Shown here: in pieces, positions 47,595-52,619 of the stretch | Layout: the number at the start of each line of letters is the position of its first letter | How positions within the stretch are numbered: the stretch's first letter is position 1 | DNA from: Calamus simplicifolius | Taxonomy: Eukaryota > Streptophyta > Magnoliopsida > Arecales > Arecaceae | NCBI GenBank assembly: GCA_900491605.1 | Contig: UESW01004572.1 | Span: 464,640-528,639 of the forward strand | Direction: 5' to 3' | Length of the DNA stretch: 64,000 nt | Made by a program: the position numbers and the translations under genes | Notes under the pieces: model-generated | Databases searched by the model: none | The model's input: only the letters and a program-made list of their open reading frames with translations | Told to the model about the DNA's origin: nothing

Positions 47595-48489
47595 TCTCCT
47601 TTAGGTGGTGTCTTGATGAAAAATAAATTGCAGTTATAAGGAGCGCTAGCTTAAACGAAATCCTAATATGGCCCCCTCCCTGCCCCACCATCATGGGTCA
47701 TTATTGGGCTTTAGGCCCATACAAACCACCAACCGCACCAGTCAATTAAGATGTGCTCAAGCTCAAAACAAATGGATCACATTTTAATTAACAGTAGACT
47801 CATTCGTCCTGGACCAAATTTACTCAGCCAACTTTACAAAATCAAAATCATAACAATTAATGATAGCCCATGTATCAAAAATTTCCAAAACAATCCTCAT
47901 TCAATCCAAGTTAAAAGGCCCTCTAGGTTTGCCAGATTATGGTGAACTTCTTGACTCAGTGGTGAAACAATAATTATCATGCAACGGTTTTCCTCAAGCG
48001 TTCCAATGTCTCGGACACGAACATGATGGAGCCAGTCAGACGCCCTAAATGATGAAAGGAAACAAATCCGCCAGTCTTGCACTTGAAATTCTAAACTGTA
48101 ATAGAATTTCCTTGAATAAATGATTCCTAGTTGCGCTACCATGAACCTTAATTTCAAAAATATGCATCGATTTCACCAATCCATGTCTCCAAAATTACAA
48201 TAGGCCATGATCTTGTAATGAATAGACAAACAATAAATAACAATAATAATTCCCTACCTTTTAGAAATTCAAATTCCTCATGTTTAAATTCACCTCAAGA
48301 AATTTGGCCAAGTACAGCAGTAAACATGTTGATGATGAGAAAGAATAAAAGAAAACTAGAGAAAGAAGCATCAATTACCCTCCTCGAGTTCTCCTCATGG
48401 CCGGCGATGCCTTCGGGATTCCTGACGGAGATTGCGCTATCCGGCAGCGAGGCCGATTCACTGCCGGATAGTTCGAAACCGTCATCCAT
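17872..48489 (-). CDS. COR27: COR27/COR28-like cold-regulated protein gene, five exons, 30.6 kb
   Basis: Exons (coding): 48489-48379, 29758-29555, 29458-29158, 18286-18123, 18024-17872. All junctions are GT-AG, phases 0, 0, 1, 0, for about 310 residues. The segment DEKHNLYLNSMEASF in exon 2 and the exon 2/3 join into FKVLRRGCW are hallmarks I recognise from plant COR27/COR28 proteins, and SDQNFVDEDSEG in exon 4 also fits. Known of the family: cold-induced, clock-gated nuclear regulators that repress clock and freezing-tolerance genes at night and act in light signalling with COP1 and HY5. The protein has no enzyme domain or signal peptide, and a basic stretch (SSRRKRVK, exon 4) could be a nuclear signal. 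Introns 1 and 3 are swollen by transposons. The protein is somewhat longer than I expect for the family. The exon 4/5 join has an alternative. Confidence 0.82.
18123..18286 (-). CDS. COR27: COR27-like exon 4
   Basis: Acceptor AACAAAG before 18286 completes the split codon from exon 3. It encodes SDQNFVDEDSEG, an acidic patch, then basic SSRRKRVK. The donor chosen (TTG|GTTGTC after 18123) keeps phase 0 with exon 5. A stronger-looking donor (TCTG|GTATTT after 18131) works only with an acceptor 4 bases further into exon 5. Confidence 0.72.
18824..19170 (+). repeat. 180-bp tandem duplication
   Basis: 18824-19003 recurs at 19004-19170 with very few changes (exact 180-bp spacing of TCCCTAATCAATATTTG). 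The unit includes the head of the dispersed repeat described at 19071-19801. Confidence 0.9.
19071..19801 (-). repeat. Dispersed repeat copy 1 (unclassified, MITE-like), interrupted by a LINE
   Basis: It shares, in reverse orientation, the blocks of copies 2 and 3: a CCAAAGTTTTAAATC end, a central GCTTAGGATTTTTTT…AATTATTTATGAAACTTTA block, and a GGGATGG…GAGACTTGAATCAC end. An RTE fragment with its own target duplication splits it at 19317-19663. Confidence 0.6.
19317..19663 (+). mobile_element. 5'-truncated LINE-RTE fragment with 20-bp target duplication
   Basis: Flanked by 20-bp direct repeats with one mismatch (19297-19316 and 19664-19683, AGTGTCAGGATG…). The insert encodes broken remains of the plant RTE C-terminus (RDMIRVASIKDKMREN, then HVADPM before a TTGAG-type tail). 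It sits inside dispersed repeat copy 1, so it is younger than that copy. Confidence 0.8.
19802..21559. other. Intron 3 DNA, no feature recognised
   Basis: About 1.75 kb of AT-rich sequence with only short, random-looking frames and no transposon ends that I can see. Confidence 0.45.
21560..21706 (+). mobile_element. Small LTR-like piece with primer-site remnant
   Basis: A 134-bp segment starts TGTTGGGACTCC and ends CTTCTACA, and is followed at once by TGGTGTTAGAGTC (21694-21706). That looks like the methionine-tRNA primer site TGGTATCAGAGCC after a few transitions. This is the 5' end plan of a small LTR element or TRIM. I could not find a matching second LTR downstream. Confidence 0.4.
21707..23162. 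other. Intron 3 DNA, possible retroelement interior, not assigned
   Basis: AT-rich with short frames. If the LTR-like piece at 21560 is real, part of this is its interior. No protein domain is convincing. Confidence 0.35.
23163..23299 (+). repeat. About 46-bp tandem repeat, three copies
   Basis: The phrase CCCCACTAAATCTATGAGAT…CCTCAAGTTTGATTTGG occurs three times in a row with small differences. Confidence 0.85.
23300..24982. other. Intron 3 DNA with A-run, probable transposon debris
   Basis: No clear domain. An A-run at about 24502-24514 (…GATTCAACAAAAAAAAAAAA) could be the tail of an old retroposon on the plus strand, but no target duplication was found. Confidence 0.35.
24988..25539 (-). 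mobile_element. TRIM (terminal-repeat retrotransposon in miniature), 552 bp, with target duplication
   Basis: Two direct repeats of 185 and 184 bp (24988-25172 and 25356-25539, TG…CA ends) flank a 183-bp interior with no coding capacity. Identical GATTG copies flank the whole (24983-24987, 25540-25544). On the minus strand the interior begins, 3 bases after the LTR, with TGGTACCAGAGCC (25352-25340), one base from the methionine-tRNA primer site, and ends with a purine tract AAGGAGGGTAGA before the other LTR. Size, structure and lack of genes fit a TRIM, which must move using proteins of another element. The open frame across it is fortuitous. Confidence 0.88.
25545..26150. other. Intron 3 DNA, no feature recognised
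   Basis: Unassigned sequence between the TRIM and the LINE-RTE remnant, with no domain or terminal structure. Confidence 0.4.
26190..27745 (+). pseudogene. LINE-RTE reverse transcriptase remnant
   Basis: Broken frames in order match plant RTE polyproteins: an AIFLLKRLIEKF block (about 26250), a block near 26460 like the VTINLHQ segment, a decayed FVDGIAL (normally FADDI) at about 26580, then SRTKWN near 26690, a block at about 27230-27400 around YHEMSI, and a C-terminal GHVQQRL near 27510. A TTGTTGTT tail ends it near 27745. Many stops make it long dead. Dispersed repeat copy 2 is inserted in it at about 26763-27112. Confidence 0.7.
26763..27112 (+). repeat. Dispersed repeat copy 2, inside the LINE-RTE remnant
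   Basis: Starts ATTCAAGTCTTCATGGGATG and ends CATGAGATTTAAAACCTTGG, matching copy 3 along its length, including the TCCCAAGCAAGTA…GGACA block. It splits the RTE coding remains, so it inserted after the LINE. Confidence 0.65.
27750..28057 (+). repeat. Dispersed repeat copy 3
   Basis: Starts GATTCAAGTCTCGATGGGATG and ends CATGAGATTTAAAATTTTGG. The two ends are loosely inverted (AAGTCTCGATGGGA against AAATCTCATGGGA read from the other side), suggesting a MITE-like element. It lies right after the RTE tail, and TTG repeats follow it. Confidence 0.65.
28058..29157. other. Intron 3 DNA near exon 3, no feature recognised
   Basis: AT-rich, with no domain, tandem repeat or transposon end seen. Confidence 0.45.
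29158..29458 (-). CDS. COR27: COR27-like exon 3
   Basis: Acceptor CCTTTGCAG before 29458, donor CACAG|GTTTTC after 29158 (phase 1). It begins FKVLRRGCW, the second conserved block, and includes a conserved-looking NPWIQHF-type motif (here SPWIQHFRSP). The rest is polar and low in hydrophobics, in line with a mostly disordered regulator. The frame stays open past the donor for 30 codons, so the donor was chosen by phase with exon 4 and by consensus fit. Confidence 0.82.
29555..29758 (-). CDS. COR27: COR27-like exon 2 (68 codons), conserved core
   Basis: Acceptor TTTGCGTTAG before 29758, donor CAG|GTGTAG after 29555. It encodes WNDEKHNLYLNSMEASF followed by a QLY segment, the most conserved block of COR27/COR28 proteins, then a Ser/Lys-rich linker ending PSGQ. 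Length 204 bases, phase 0 at both ends. Confidence 0.85.
29759..32850. other. Intron 1 DNA, mostly unassigned
   Basis: About 3 kb, AT-rich. A-runs occur at 31170-31181 and 31287-31305, which may mark old retroposon tails, but I found no target duplications or protein domains. Confidence 0.4.
32850..33690 (+). mobile_element. Possible copia LTR remnant
   Basis: The segment resembles the R/U5 part of plant copia LTRs: GATCCGTGGTGATCGAAAGG at about 33498-33517, later CTTGCTTCCGCAAATATC (33667-33684), then ATTGGTTTGAGAT, which loosely resembles a methionine-tRNA primer site. An internal duplication (GGGATCGTGGGAGAGC… and GGGATTGTGAAAAAG…) is also seen. No clean ends or target duplication. Weakly supported. 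Confidence 0.35.
33270..33296 (+). repeat. (TTAA)n microsatellite
   Basis: Short run of TTAATTAATTAATTAA repeats. Confidence 0.85.
33690..34760 (-). pseudogene. Copia element B: gag 3' part and protease start, minus strand
   Basis: On the minus strand from 34760 downward: a gag stretch (FLTAIGQRYH, then LMSELTCIRYD), a lysine-rich region, a zinc knuckle of the form Cys-x2-Cys-x4-His-x4-Tyr at about 34225-34184 (CFFCKKRGHKKSKY, last Cys changed to Tyr), then SWWLDGELTV at about 34105-34070 where copia proteases have a WLDSGAT-type site. Several stops interrupt it. The 5' half of this gag lies at 45793-46010, separated by element A. Confidence 0.75.
34761..35221 (+). repeat. 5' LTR of copia element A
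   Basis: Begins ACTAAGCGG, contains a TATA box TATAAATA (34946-34953), and ends TTTTGCAAC. The open frame running from 34836 into gag is only LTR read-through. Confidence 0.8.
35241..36110 (+). pseudogene. Gag of copia element A, frameshifted
   Basis: The ATG at 35241 opens a UBN2-type copia gag (HFEGTNFICWQDKLKFL, then HILNALSDQLYDLY and a heptad region near VHELQVIVNKIKAV). It breaks by frameshift near 35740 and resumes at about 35816 (QIQKYLRIEEESRMR), followed by a lysine-rich basic stretch and a zinc knuckle (CVWQTEHFARDC) that has lost its second Cys. The gag ATG is only 19 bp from the LTR. Confidence 0.8.
36111..37421 (+). pseudogene. Protease and integrase of copia element A, decayed
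   Basis: The protease site is decayed (WWYNTYATIHISYD where the family has Asp-Thr/Ser-Gly), so the catalytic aspartate is lost. Pre-integrase remains (LWHGRLAHIG, about 36560) have missing Cys residues and a stop at about 36655. The integrase core is fragmentary (36720-37010), then GLAEHKNRTLQEM at 37005 and VWGCLAYYKN near 37205 are open to 37421. Stops and frame changes are frequent. Confidence 0.8.
37597..38712 (+). pseudogene. Reverse transcriptase and RNase H start of copia element A
   Basis: FWKEAIQDEMDSI (about 37650), then in other frames QMDVKTAFLNGDL at about 37933 and the catalytic YIDDM box at about 38190. The thumb follows (SFKMKDLGKVDIILGIKV), then RPDLAFAV near 38515. At about 38700 the RNase H text (GDSKS) stops, because element C is inserted here. 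The domain continues at 44402. Confidence 0.85.
38713..39431 (+). repeat. 5' LTR of copia element C
   Basis: TG…CA ends, 719 bp. The first 220 bp are rich in GAACGCTCG/CGAGCG motifs, followed by a (TA)n(TG)n microsatellite (38974-39026) and a U5-like end CTAGGAAGGATTTTTTGC…TTTTCTAACA. Confidence 0.85.
38974..39026 (+). repeat. (TA)n(TG)n microsatellite in the LTR of C
   Basis: About 19 TA units followed by 8 TG units. The same place in the 3' LTR has a longer TA/TATG run. Confidence 0.95.
39432..39841 (+). other. Leader of copia element C
   Basis: 410 bp, AT-rich, with repeated AAATTTGAAATTC-like phrases (39550-39650) and no recognisable primer site. Confidence 0.5.
39842..40677 (+). pseudogene. 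Gag of copia element C, broken
   Basis: The ATG at 39842 begins a gag (MGSDDLSTIKPEKFNG) that frameshifts near 39930. HGILSALSDNLYDVYLHTKT follows at about 40060 and a UBN2-type core runs to a stop near 40350. The tail is Lys/Asn/Gln-rich (40392-40610). The zinc knuckle near 40640-40690 spans a frameshift (CFVY… in one frame, then VAKDCYHRK in the next). Confidence 0.8.
40678..41451 (+). pseudogene. Protease and pre-integrase of copia element C
   Basis: The active-site motif WWLDSGADVHVCF at about 40828 is intact, as is the following LVIHKVLFVPSVRRNLIS. A stop at 41077 interrupts. The zinc-binding pre-integrase region follows (VWHSRLGHVNFDRI, then CEICIQAKMP) and is open to 41451, where a frameshift leads into the integrase core. 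Confidence 0.85.
41452..42416 (+). pseudogene. Integrase of copia element C
   Basis: The core has FRSDRGGEYTSNEM (second Asp) and PYSPQSNGVAERKNRTLMD (third acid, Glu), open at 41490-41783. The second Asp to Glu spacing looks normal. A stop at 41781 and a frameshift lead to the C-terminal part (41880-42416) with WGCLAKVGIPEPKRR and a Ser/Lys/Arg-rich linker before reverse transcriptase (FWKEAILSEFNSI). Confidence 0.87.
42417..43718 (+). pseudogene. Reverse transcriptase and RNase H of copia element C
   Basis: CKWVFKKKFRPDGSIEKYKA at about 42421, ARLVAKGYNQKKG, QMDVKTAFLNGDLEEEIYM (42607), LYGLKQAPKQWHEKF and the catalytic YVDDILIFGT at about 42867 are in one frame apart from a stop at 42414. 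A shift near 42970 and a stop at 43261 lead to RNase H with GYSDANWVTD (first Asp), STMEAELIALD (Glu) and HCDNKAAIELT (Asp). The text ends abruptly near 43718, at the deletion into the 3' LTR. It is the best preserved of the copia pols in this intron. Confidence 0.88.
43720..44401 (+). repeat. 3' LTR of copia element C, 5'-deleted
   Basis: Aligns with the 5' LTR from its position 38888 to the end. The preceding sequence is RNase H code, so the pol end, purine tract and first ~175 bp of LTR are missing in one deletion. Confidence 0.8.
43806..43941 (+). repeat. (TA)n / TATG microsatellite in the LTR of C
   Basis: About 136 bp of TA and TATATATG/TATG repeats, expanded compared with the 53-bp counterpart in the 5' LTR. 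Open frames through it are meaningless. Confidence 0.95.
44402..44817 (+). pseudogene. RNase H end of copia element A, after element C
   Basis: Continues the RNase H text after the nested insertion (SWKSKKQT, ASARQEAEWLRN, IHCNSHATL) and ends with LADPFTKPLSRDLV and a TAA at 44815-44817, the usual end of copia pol. Two frameshifts are present. Confidence 0.8.
44818..45325 (+). other. 3' untranslated part of copia element A
   Basis: Between the pol stop and the 3' LTR. No clear purine tract is seen directly before the LTR (TAATTTTATATGTGG). Confidence 0.5.
45326..45792 (+). repeat. 3' LTR of copia element A
   Basis: Matches the 5' LTR along its length, with TATAAATA at 45519-45526. TGTGG precedes it, so the original LTR may have begun TGTGGACTAAG. 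Confidence 0.8.
45793..46010 (-). pseudogene. Copia element B: gag 5' part, minus strand, displaced by element A
   Basis: Minus-strand frames give LTSSNYKRE, then (other frame) FALWIGDIDLVLGESEL and FYAKWEQTNHMSLYAMKKF, typical of the N-terminal gag of copia elements. The last codons run toward 45793, and gag continues at 34760 on the far side of element A. One or two frameshifts are present. I did not find an LTR of B beyond 46010. Confidence 0.7.
47280..47470 (+). repeat. 95-bp tandem duplication
   Basis: ATTCATATATAAT… at 47280-47374 recurs at 47375-47470 with a few changes and a 2-base insertion. Confidence 0.88.
47551..47591 (+). repeat. T41 homopolymer run
   Basis: 41 uninterrupted T. 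It could be the tail of a minus-strand retroposon lying to its right, but I found no flanking duplication. Its length may be affected by sequencing error. Confidence 0.9.
48379..48489 (-). CDS. COR27: COR27-like exon 1 (37 codons)
   Basis: The ATG at 48489 has a favourable context (A at -3, G at +4). The short acidic, serine-rich start (MDDGFELSGSESASLPDS) ends …EENSRR before the donor GTAATT (48378-48373). It is in phase 0 with exon 2. Its base composition is GC-rich, unlike the AT-rich intron next to it. An ATG to the 5' side on the same strand opens only short upstream frames. Confidence 0.78.
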
Positions 48490-48526
48490 TTTGCCTGGGC
48501 GAAATTGAAAAGAAAATTTCTGGCAT
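48482..48526 (-). promoter_or_regulatory. Candidate upstream ORF overlapping the COR27-like start
   Basis: On the minus strand an ATG at 48526 opens a 14-codon frame whose TGA (48484-48482) overlaps the main ATG by several bases in another frame. A second, 3-codon frame starts at 48601. If transcription begins upstream of these, they could lower translation of the main frame. The transcription start is not known from the sequence. Confidence 0.4.
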
Positions 48527-48678
48527 GGGTTATAGAAGGATGGAGGAAAGAACGGAAGCGAGACGTAACAAGGTGAGCGGCTCCCGCTGTCAAGAAAGCA
48601 TGGCAGAGAGGGAGGTAGGAAGCGGCGAGGGAAAAGAGCAAAAGCGAACCTAACCGCGCCAAGGTGGCAGCACCTTTA

Positions 48679-48684
48679 CACGTG
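48679..48684. promoter_or_regulatory. G-box (CACGTG) in the COR27-like promoter
   Basis: ACACGTGA, a palindromic G-box 190 bases upstream of the ATG. G-boxes bind HY5 and PIF-type bZIP/bHLH factors, and the family is known to be a HY5 target in Arabidopsis. It could also serve as an ABA-response core. Confidence 0.6.
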
Positions 48685-48712
48685 ATAATGTTCGCGCGTG
48701 AGAGCCCGTGGC

Positions 48713-48721
48713 AGATATTTT
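48713..48721 (-). promoter_or_regulatory. Evening element (AAAATATCT) in the COR27-like promoter
   Basis: A perfect evening element on the gene's own strand, 225-232 bases upstream of the ATG. Evening elements bind CCA1/LHY and RVE-type MYB factors and give evening phase and cold induction. A near match (AAAAATATCG) lies at about 48785-48794. Confidence 0.65.
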
Positions 48722-49000
48722 GAAGGCGAGAAAAGATCTAGCGCGAGTATAGCCGGCGATGATGGGACGGAAGGGCATCGGAGCGATATTTTTGTAGTCG
48801 AAACGCGAGACCTTTCTGGAGCTAGCGACTGCCGCGCCTTTCGCTTCCGATCCGATAACCATCGGCGTCAATCGTCAAGAGATCGGAAATGATGTGAAAG
48901 GGGAAGGATGGTGGGCTCCGCTGTCTCCGCTGGGGCTGGGAGTGTTCCCGTATAGGGACGAACATTTGAAGCTCCTCGGACGCAATCATTTTTTCGAATG

Positions 49001-49721
49001 TGTATGTATAATTCTTTGGATTTAAAGAGGAAAAACCCTTTGTGCTGGTGCACAAAGATGCGTAATGAATGTACGCATTGATCATACGTGCTTGTATGAG
49101 TGCATAATTAATGCACACATCTGTTATGCATTTTTATGCATAGAATATGATCTATAAAGATTTTTTTTAAAAAAATTTTAATTAAAATTTAATATATATA
49201 TATTTTTTGTGCTTAGAGTTATCGAACATTTAGTTTTAGTGTGTAATTAGTTTGTGAATATTTTTTGATCCAAACATGATTTCTAGATTTAAAATACTTA
49301 AGCATGTAGAACATCTATATAGTAATATAAATGTAAAATGCTGAATATCTTATATTAATATATTAATTAATTAAATTAAATTAAAAATATATTAAAATTT
49401 TAAAAATATTCTTATTTTATTAATTAAAAAATCATAATAAGGTAATATTTTTCAAATATAATAATTATATATTATATAAAATATATAGCAAACGCATAGA
49501 AGTAGAATGTATATTATAATATATAAATGTAATCATTATAATAATATAAAAATTATATAAACAATAATTAAATATTTGTACATATAAAATAAATAATATT
49601 ATTATAGCTAATAATTATTATATATTTAATATGTAATAGATTTATAAATAATATATATATATATATCTTAAAATTAAAATTAAAATATTTATGAACTTTT
49701 CATATTAAATTATTATAATAT

Positions 49722-49760
<39 letters not shown>

Positions 49761-50082
49761 TAATATAAATATATTATATTTATAATATGTATTATTTATT
49801 TGATTTTTAAATACCTAGAAATTCTTCAAGCTTGACCCACTCACACCGATCGAAGCCACTTCCTGGCTCCTCAGCAATGTCGGAGACTCATTACCGTGGC
49901 ACCCTAAAGTTTTGAAACCTAGAGCAGTGATAAGAGAGAGTTACTATCCAAACCATTTTACTATGAAACAGTGACCTCTAAAGTTTCTTTCCTTACCGAA
50001 GATCTATCAAGTTTGGACTTAAAGATGAGGAGGAGCTAATCCCTGCTCCTTCATGGACTCAAAAACTTTGAGTCAAATGTAG
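49001..50082. other. AT-rich upstream DNA
   Basis: Very AT-rich with TA microsatellites (about 49655-49668 and 49728-49756) and no gene recognised. The CACTA-like end begins at 50083. Confidence 0.5.
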
Positions 50083-50890
50083 CACTACAACAATTTTTTG
50101 ATATGGCAACGCTAAAAAAGATGTTTTTTGATGAATAGTAGCATCAAAAAAAGTCATGCTGATGCTTTTAAAAGTAACAAGTGTTGAAAAAAGATATGCC
50201 ACATTTTTAAAAGCGCCGATAAATTGGGAGTGAAAATAATAATTTTTTGACTCTTTAAAAAAGCATCAGCAAAATTTTGATAAGCGTTTGGAAGTTTCAG
50301 AACCCCATAAACCAAACCCATGACCCTGCCTCCCATGCCGTTCTTTTCCTCCGCTGCCCTGCTTCGCCTGCGCCCCTTGCCCTCCCTCCCCCCCACCGCC
50401 AGGGTCCTACTCTGCCCCTTGCCCTCCCTCCCCGAGCCGCCAGAGTCCTCCTCTGCCGCCTCCGCCCCTTCTGCTCCCTCTCCTTCTCCCTCTCCACCCG
50501 CGCCACCCCCCCTCCTCCTTCGCCCCTTGCCCTCCCTCCTTCAGCCGCCGTGGTCCTCCTCTGCCACCTCTTCCCCCTTCTGCTCCCTCTCCTTGCTCGT
50601 TCAAACCATTCATTTAAACATTAAAAAAAGAGAAAAAAATCATCACTAAATCCAACATTCAACGCAATAACTGGAGGTCAAAGGAATTATAACAAAACGC
50701 TGATCTTAGGCGCATGCAGCCTGCTTAAGGTACCCAGCCACATATGGATAGCGTTGGCAGTGTATTCTCTTTCCAGATGCCGACGCTTTTAAGCGTCGGC
50801 ATCGCTTTTAAGTGAATTTTAAAATTTTAAGCGCTTTAATTTAAAAACTTTATTTTCAATACTTTTAGAAAGCATTGTCAGATTTTCAAC
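50083..50890 (+). mobile_element. CACTA-type transposon end with palindromic subterminal motif, partner end not found
   Basis: CACTACAACAATTTTTTGATA at 50083 looks like the terminus of a plant CACTA (En/Spm) element. The next 200 bp repeat short phrases (GCATCA…, …TTTTAAAAGC) as subterminal repeats do. A 28-base inverted repeat with 13-base arms (GATGCCGACGCTT) lies at 50776-50803, again typical of subterminal regions. Between them is a C/T-rich segment (50310-50610) of unknown origin. No matching …TTGTAGTG end was found before the satellite begins, so the element is truncated, or the call is wrong. Confidence 0.45.
50776..50803. repeat. 28-bp inverted repeat (13-bp arms)
   Basis: GATGCCGACGCTT, two T, then the exact reverse complement. 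A further half copy (ATCGCTTTTAAG) follows. Confidence 0.95.
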
Positions 50891-52162
50891 ATTTTAAAAT
50901 CCCGCCCAACAAAAGCTATAACTAGAAGTAATAGTTCTAAAAAAGTTTAATCAGAGAGATATCCCATTTATTACCGCTTCAGCTATCCCCTAAGGGCAGA
51001 TTTAGTAATTTAATAAAAGTTACCCGCGCCCCTCGCCCACTAAAACCTTAGGCAGTGTTTGAAATAGGCAACCCCCGCGCCTCCCACCCATCAAAAGCTA
51101 TAACTAGAAGTAATACTTATAAAAAAGTTTAATCAGAGAAATAACCCATTTATTACCCCTTCAGCTATCCCCTAAGGGTAGATTTAGTAATTTAAAAAAA
51201 AGTTAACCGGGTTTCCCATCCATCCGAAGCTATAACTAGAAGTGTTTAAAACAGGCAACCCCTTAGACAGTGTTTGAAATAGGCAACCCCCGCGTTTCCC
51301 GTCCATCCGAAGCTATAACTAGAAGTATTTAATCAAAGAGAAAACCCATTTATTCCTTCAGCTATCCTCTAAGGGCATATTTAGTAATTTAAAAAAAAGT
51401 TAACCCCCCCGCACCCCCGCCTACCAAAATAGATTTAGTAATTAAAAAAAATTAACTCCCGCGCCCCCGCCCACCAAAACAGATTTAGTAATTTAAAAAA
51501 AGTTAACCCCTACACCCCCGCCCACCAAAACCTTAGGCATTGTTTGAAACAGGCAACCCCGCGCCTCCCGCCCATCAAAAGCTATAATTAGAAGTAATAG
51601 CTCTAAAAAAAGTTTAATGAGAGATAACCCATTTATTACCCCTTCAGCTATCCCCTAAAGGCAGATTTAGTAATTTAAAAAAAGTTAACCCTCTGCGCTC
51701 CCACCCACCAAAACATATTTAGTAATTTAAAAAAAGTTAACCCACCCCCGCCCACCAAAACCTTAGGCAGTGTTTGAAATAGGCAATCCTTACGCCTCCC
51801 GCTCATCAAAAGCTATAATTAGAAGTAATAGTTCTAAAAGAGTTTAATTAGAAATAACCCATTTATTACCCCTTCAGCTATCCCCTAAGGGCAGATTTAG
51901 TAATTTAAAAAAAAATTAACCCCCCTATCCCCCGACCACCAAAACATATTTAGTAATTTAAAAAAGTTAACCCCTCGCACCCCTTGCCCACCAAAACCTT
52001 AGGCAGTGTTTGAAACAGCAACCCCTGTGCCTCCCACCTATCAAAAGCTATAATTAGAAGTAATAGTTTTAAAAATGTTTAATGAGAGATAACCCATTTA
52101 TTACCCCTTCAGCTATCCCCTAAGGGCAGATTTAGTAATTTAAAAAAAGTTAACCCCCGTGC
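50890..52162 (+). repeat. Satellite-like tandem array, unit about 233 bp, left part
   Basis: The phrase CCTTAGGCAGTGTTTGAAA and variants recurs near 51051, 51266, 51531, 51763 and 51996. The last spacings are 232 and 233 bp. Each unit also has ATCAAAAGCTATAATTAGAAGTAATAG, CCCATTTATTACCCCTTCAGCTATC and GGCAGATTTAGTAATTTAAAAA blocks. Some units are partial or carry an extra short block. The array resumes at 63284, showing that element D is inserted in it. Confidence 0.9.
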
Positions 52163-52619
52163 TGTTGGGAATTGTATACTAAAGCTAATCATTTGATGAT
52201 TGTGCTAATATAAATTACATATAATTTGATATATTAATAAAAGTTATTTGGCAGTTTATTTATTACAAAACATCTTCTTAAAACTCCTAATAGTAATGAA
52301 GCCCTCAGAATCTTCTTTCACGATATAGCAGGATTTATCTTTGAAGGTCCTCAAAAGAGTTCGTGACCAAATGATATACTATGACATGGCCATAGTACTA
52401 TCAATTATAGGACGTTGTATATCATATTTGTTGGTTGTCCTCTTAACCAAGGAGTGTAGAGACATTGGTATGACATACAGGTGAAAGTGTAGGAGTATAT
52501 TTTACCGAACGTGACTCATTTTCGAACACTCTGCTGTCAAGAGTTAATCCGAGAAGATATGGGTATAAGTATCCTTTAGACCTGAGGATTACAACCGATG
52601 ACTTGCAAGCAACTCATTG

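Larger units (their letters stand above)
29759..48378 (-). other. Intron 1 of the COR27-like gene (18.6 kb)
   Basis: Donor GTAATT (48378-48373), acceptor TTTGCGTTAG before 29758. Most of it, 33690-46010, is a nest of three copia elements, and the remainder is AT-rich DNA. Confidence 0.7.
46011..48378. other. Rest of intron 1 near exon 1
   Basis: AT-rich with no domain recognised. It contains a 95-bp duplication and a 41-base T-run, plus degenerate phrases around TTGGCCCCA (46860-47110). Confidence 0.45.
48490..49000 (-). promoter_or_regulatory. Proximal promoter and 5' UTR of the COR27-like gene
   Basis: GC-rich island between AT-rich flanks, holding the G-box and evening element. No convincing TATA box was found. 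A weak candidate (TCTATAACC near 48528-48536 on the minus strand) would give a very short leader. Confidence 0.5.

Noticed and set aside
48375..48662. 95-residue minus-strand frame overlapping COR27-like exon 1
   Set aside because: It is in a different frame from exon 1, crosses the promoter/leader, and has no conserved motif.
50277..50649. Pro/Leu-rich frames on both strands
   Set aside because: The C/T-rich segment lacks stops by composition. No domain, splice context or start support is seen.
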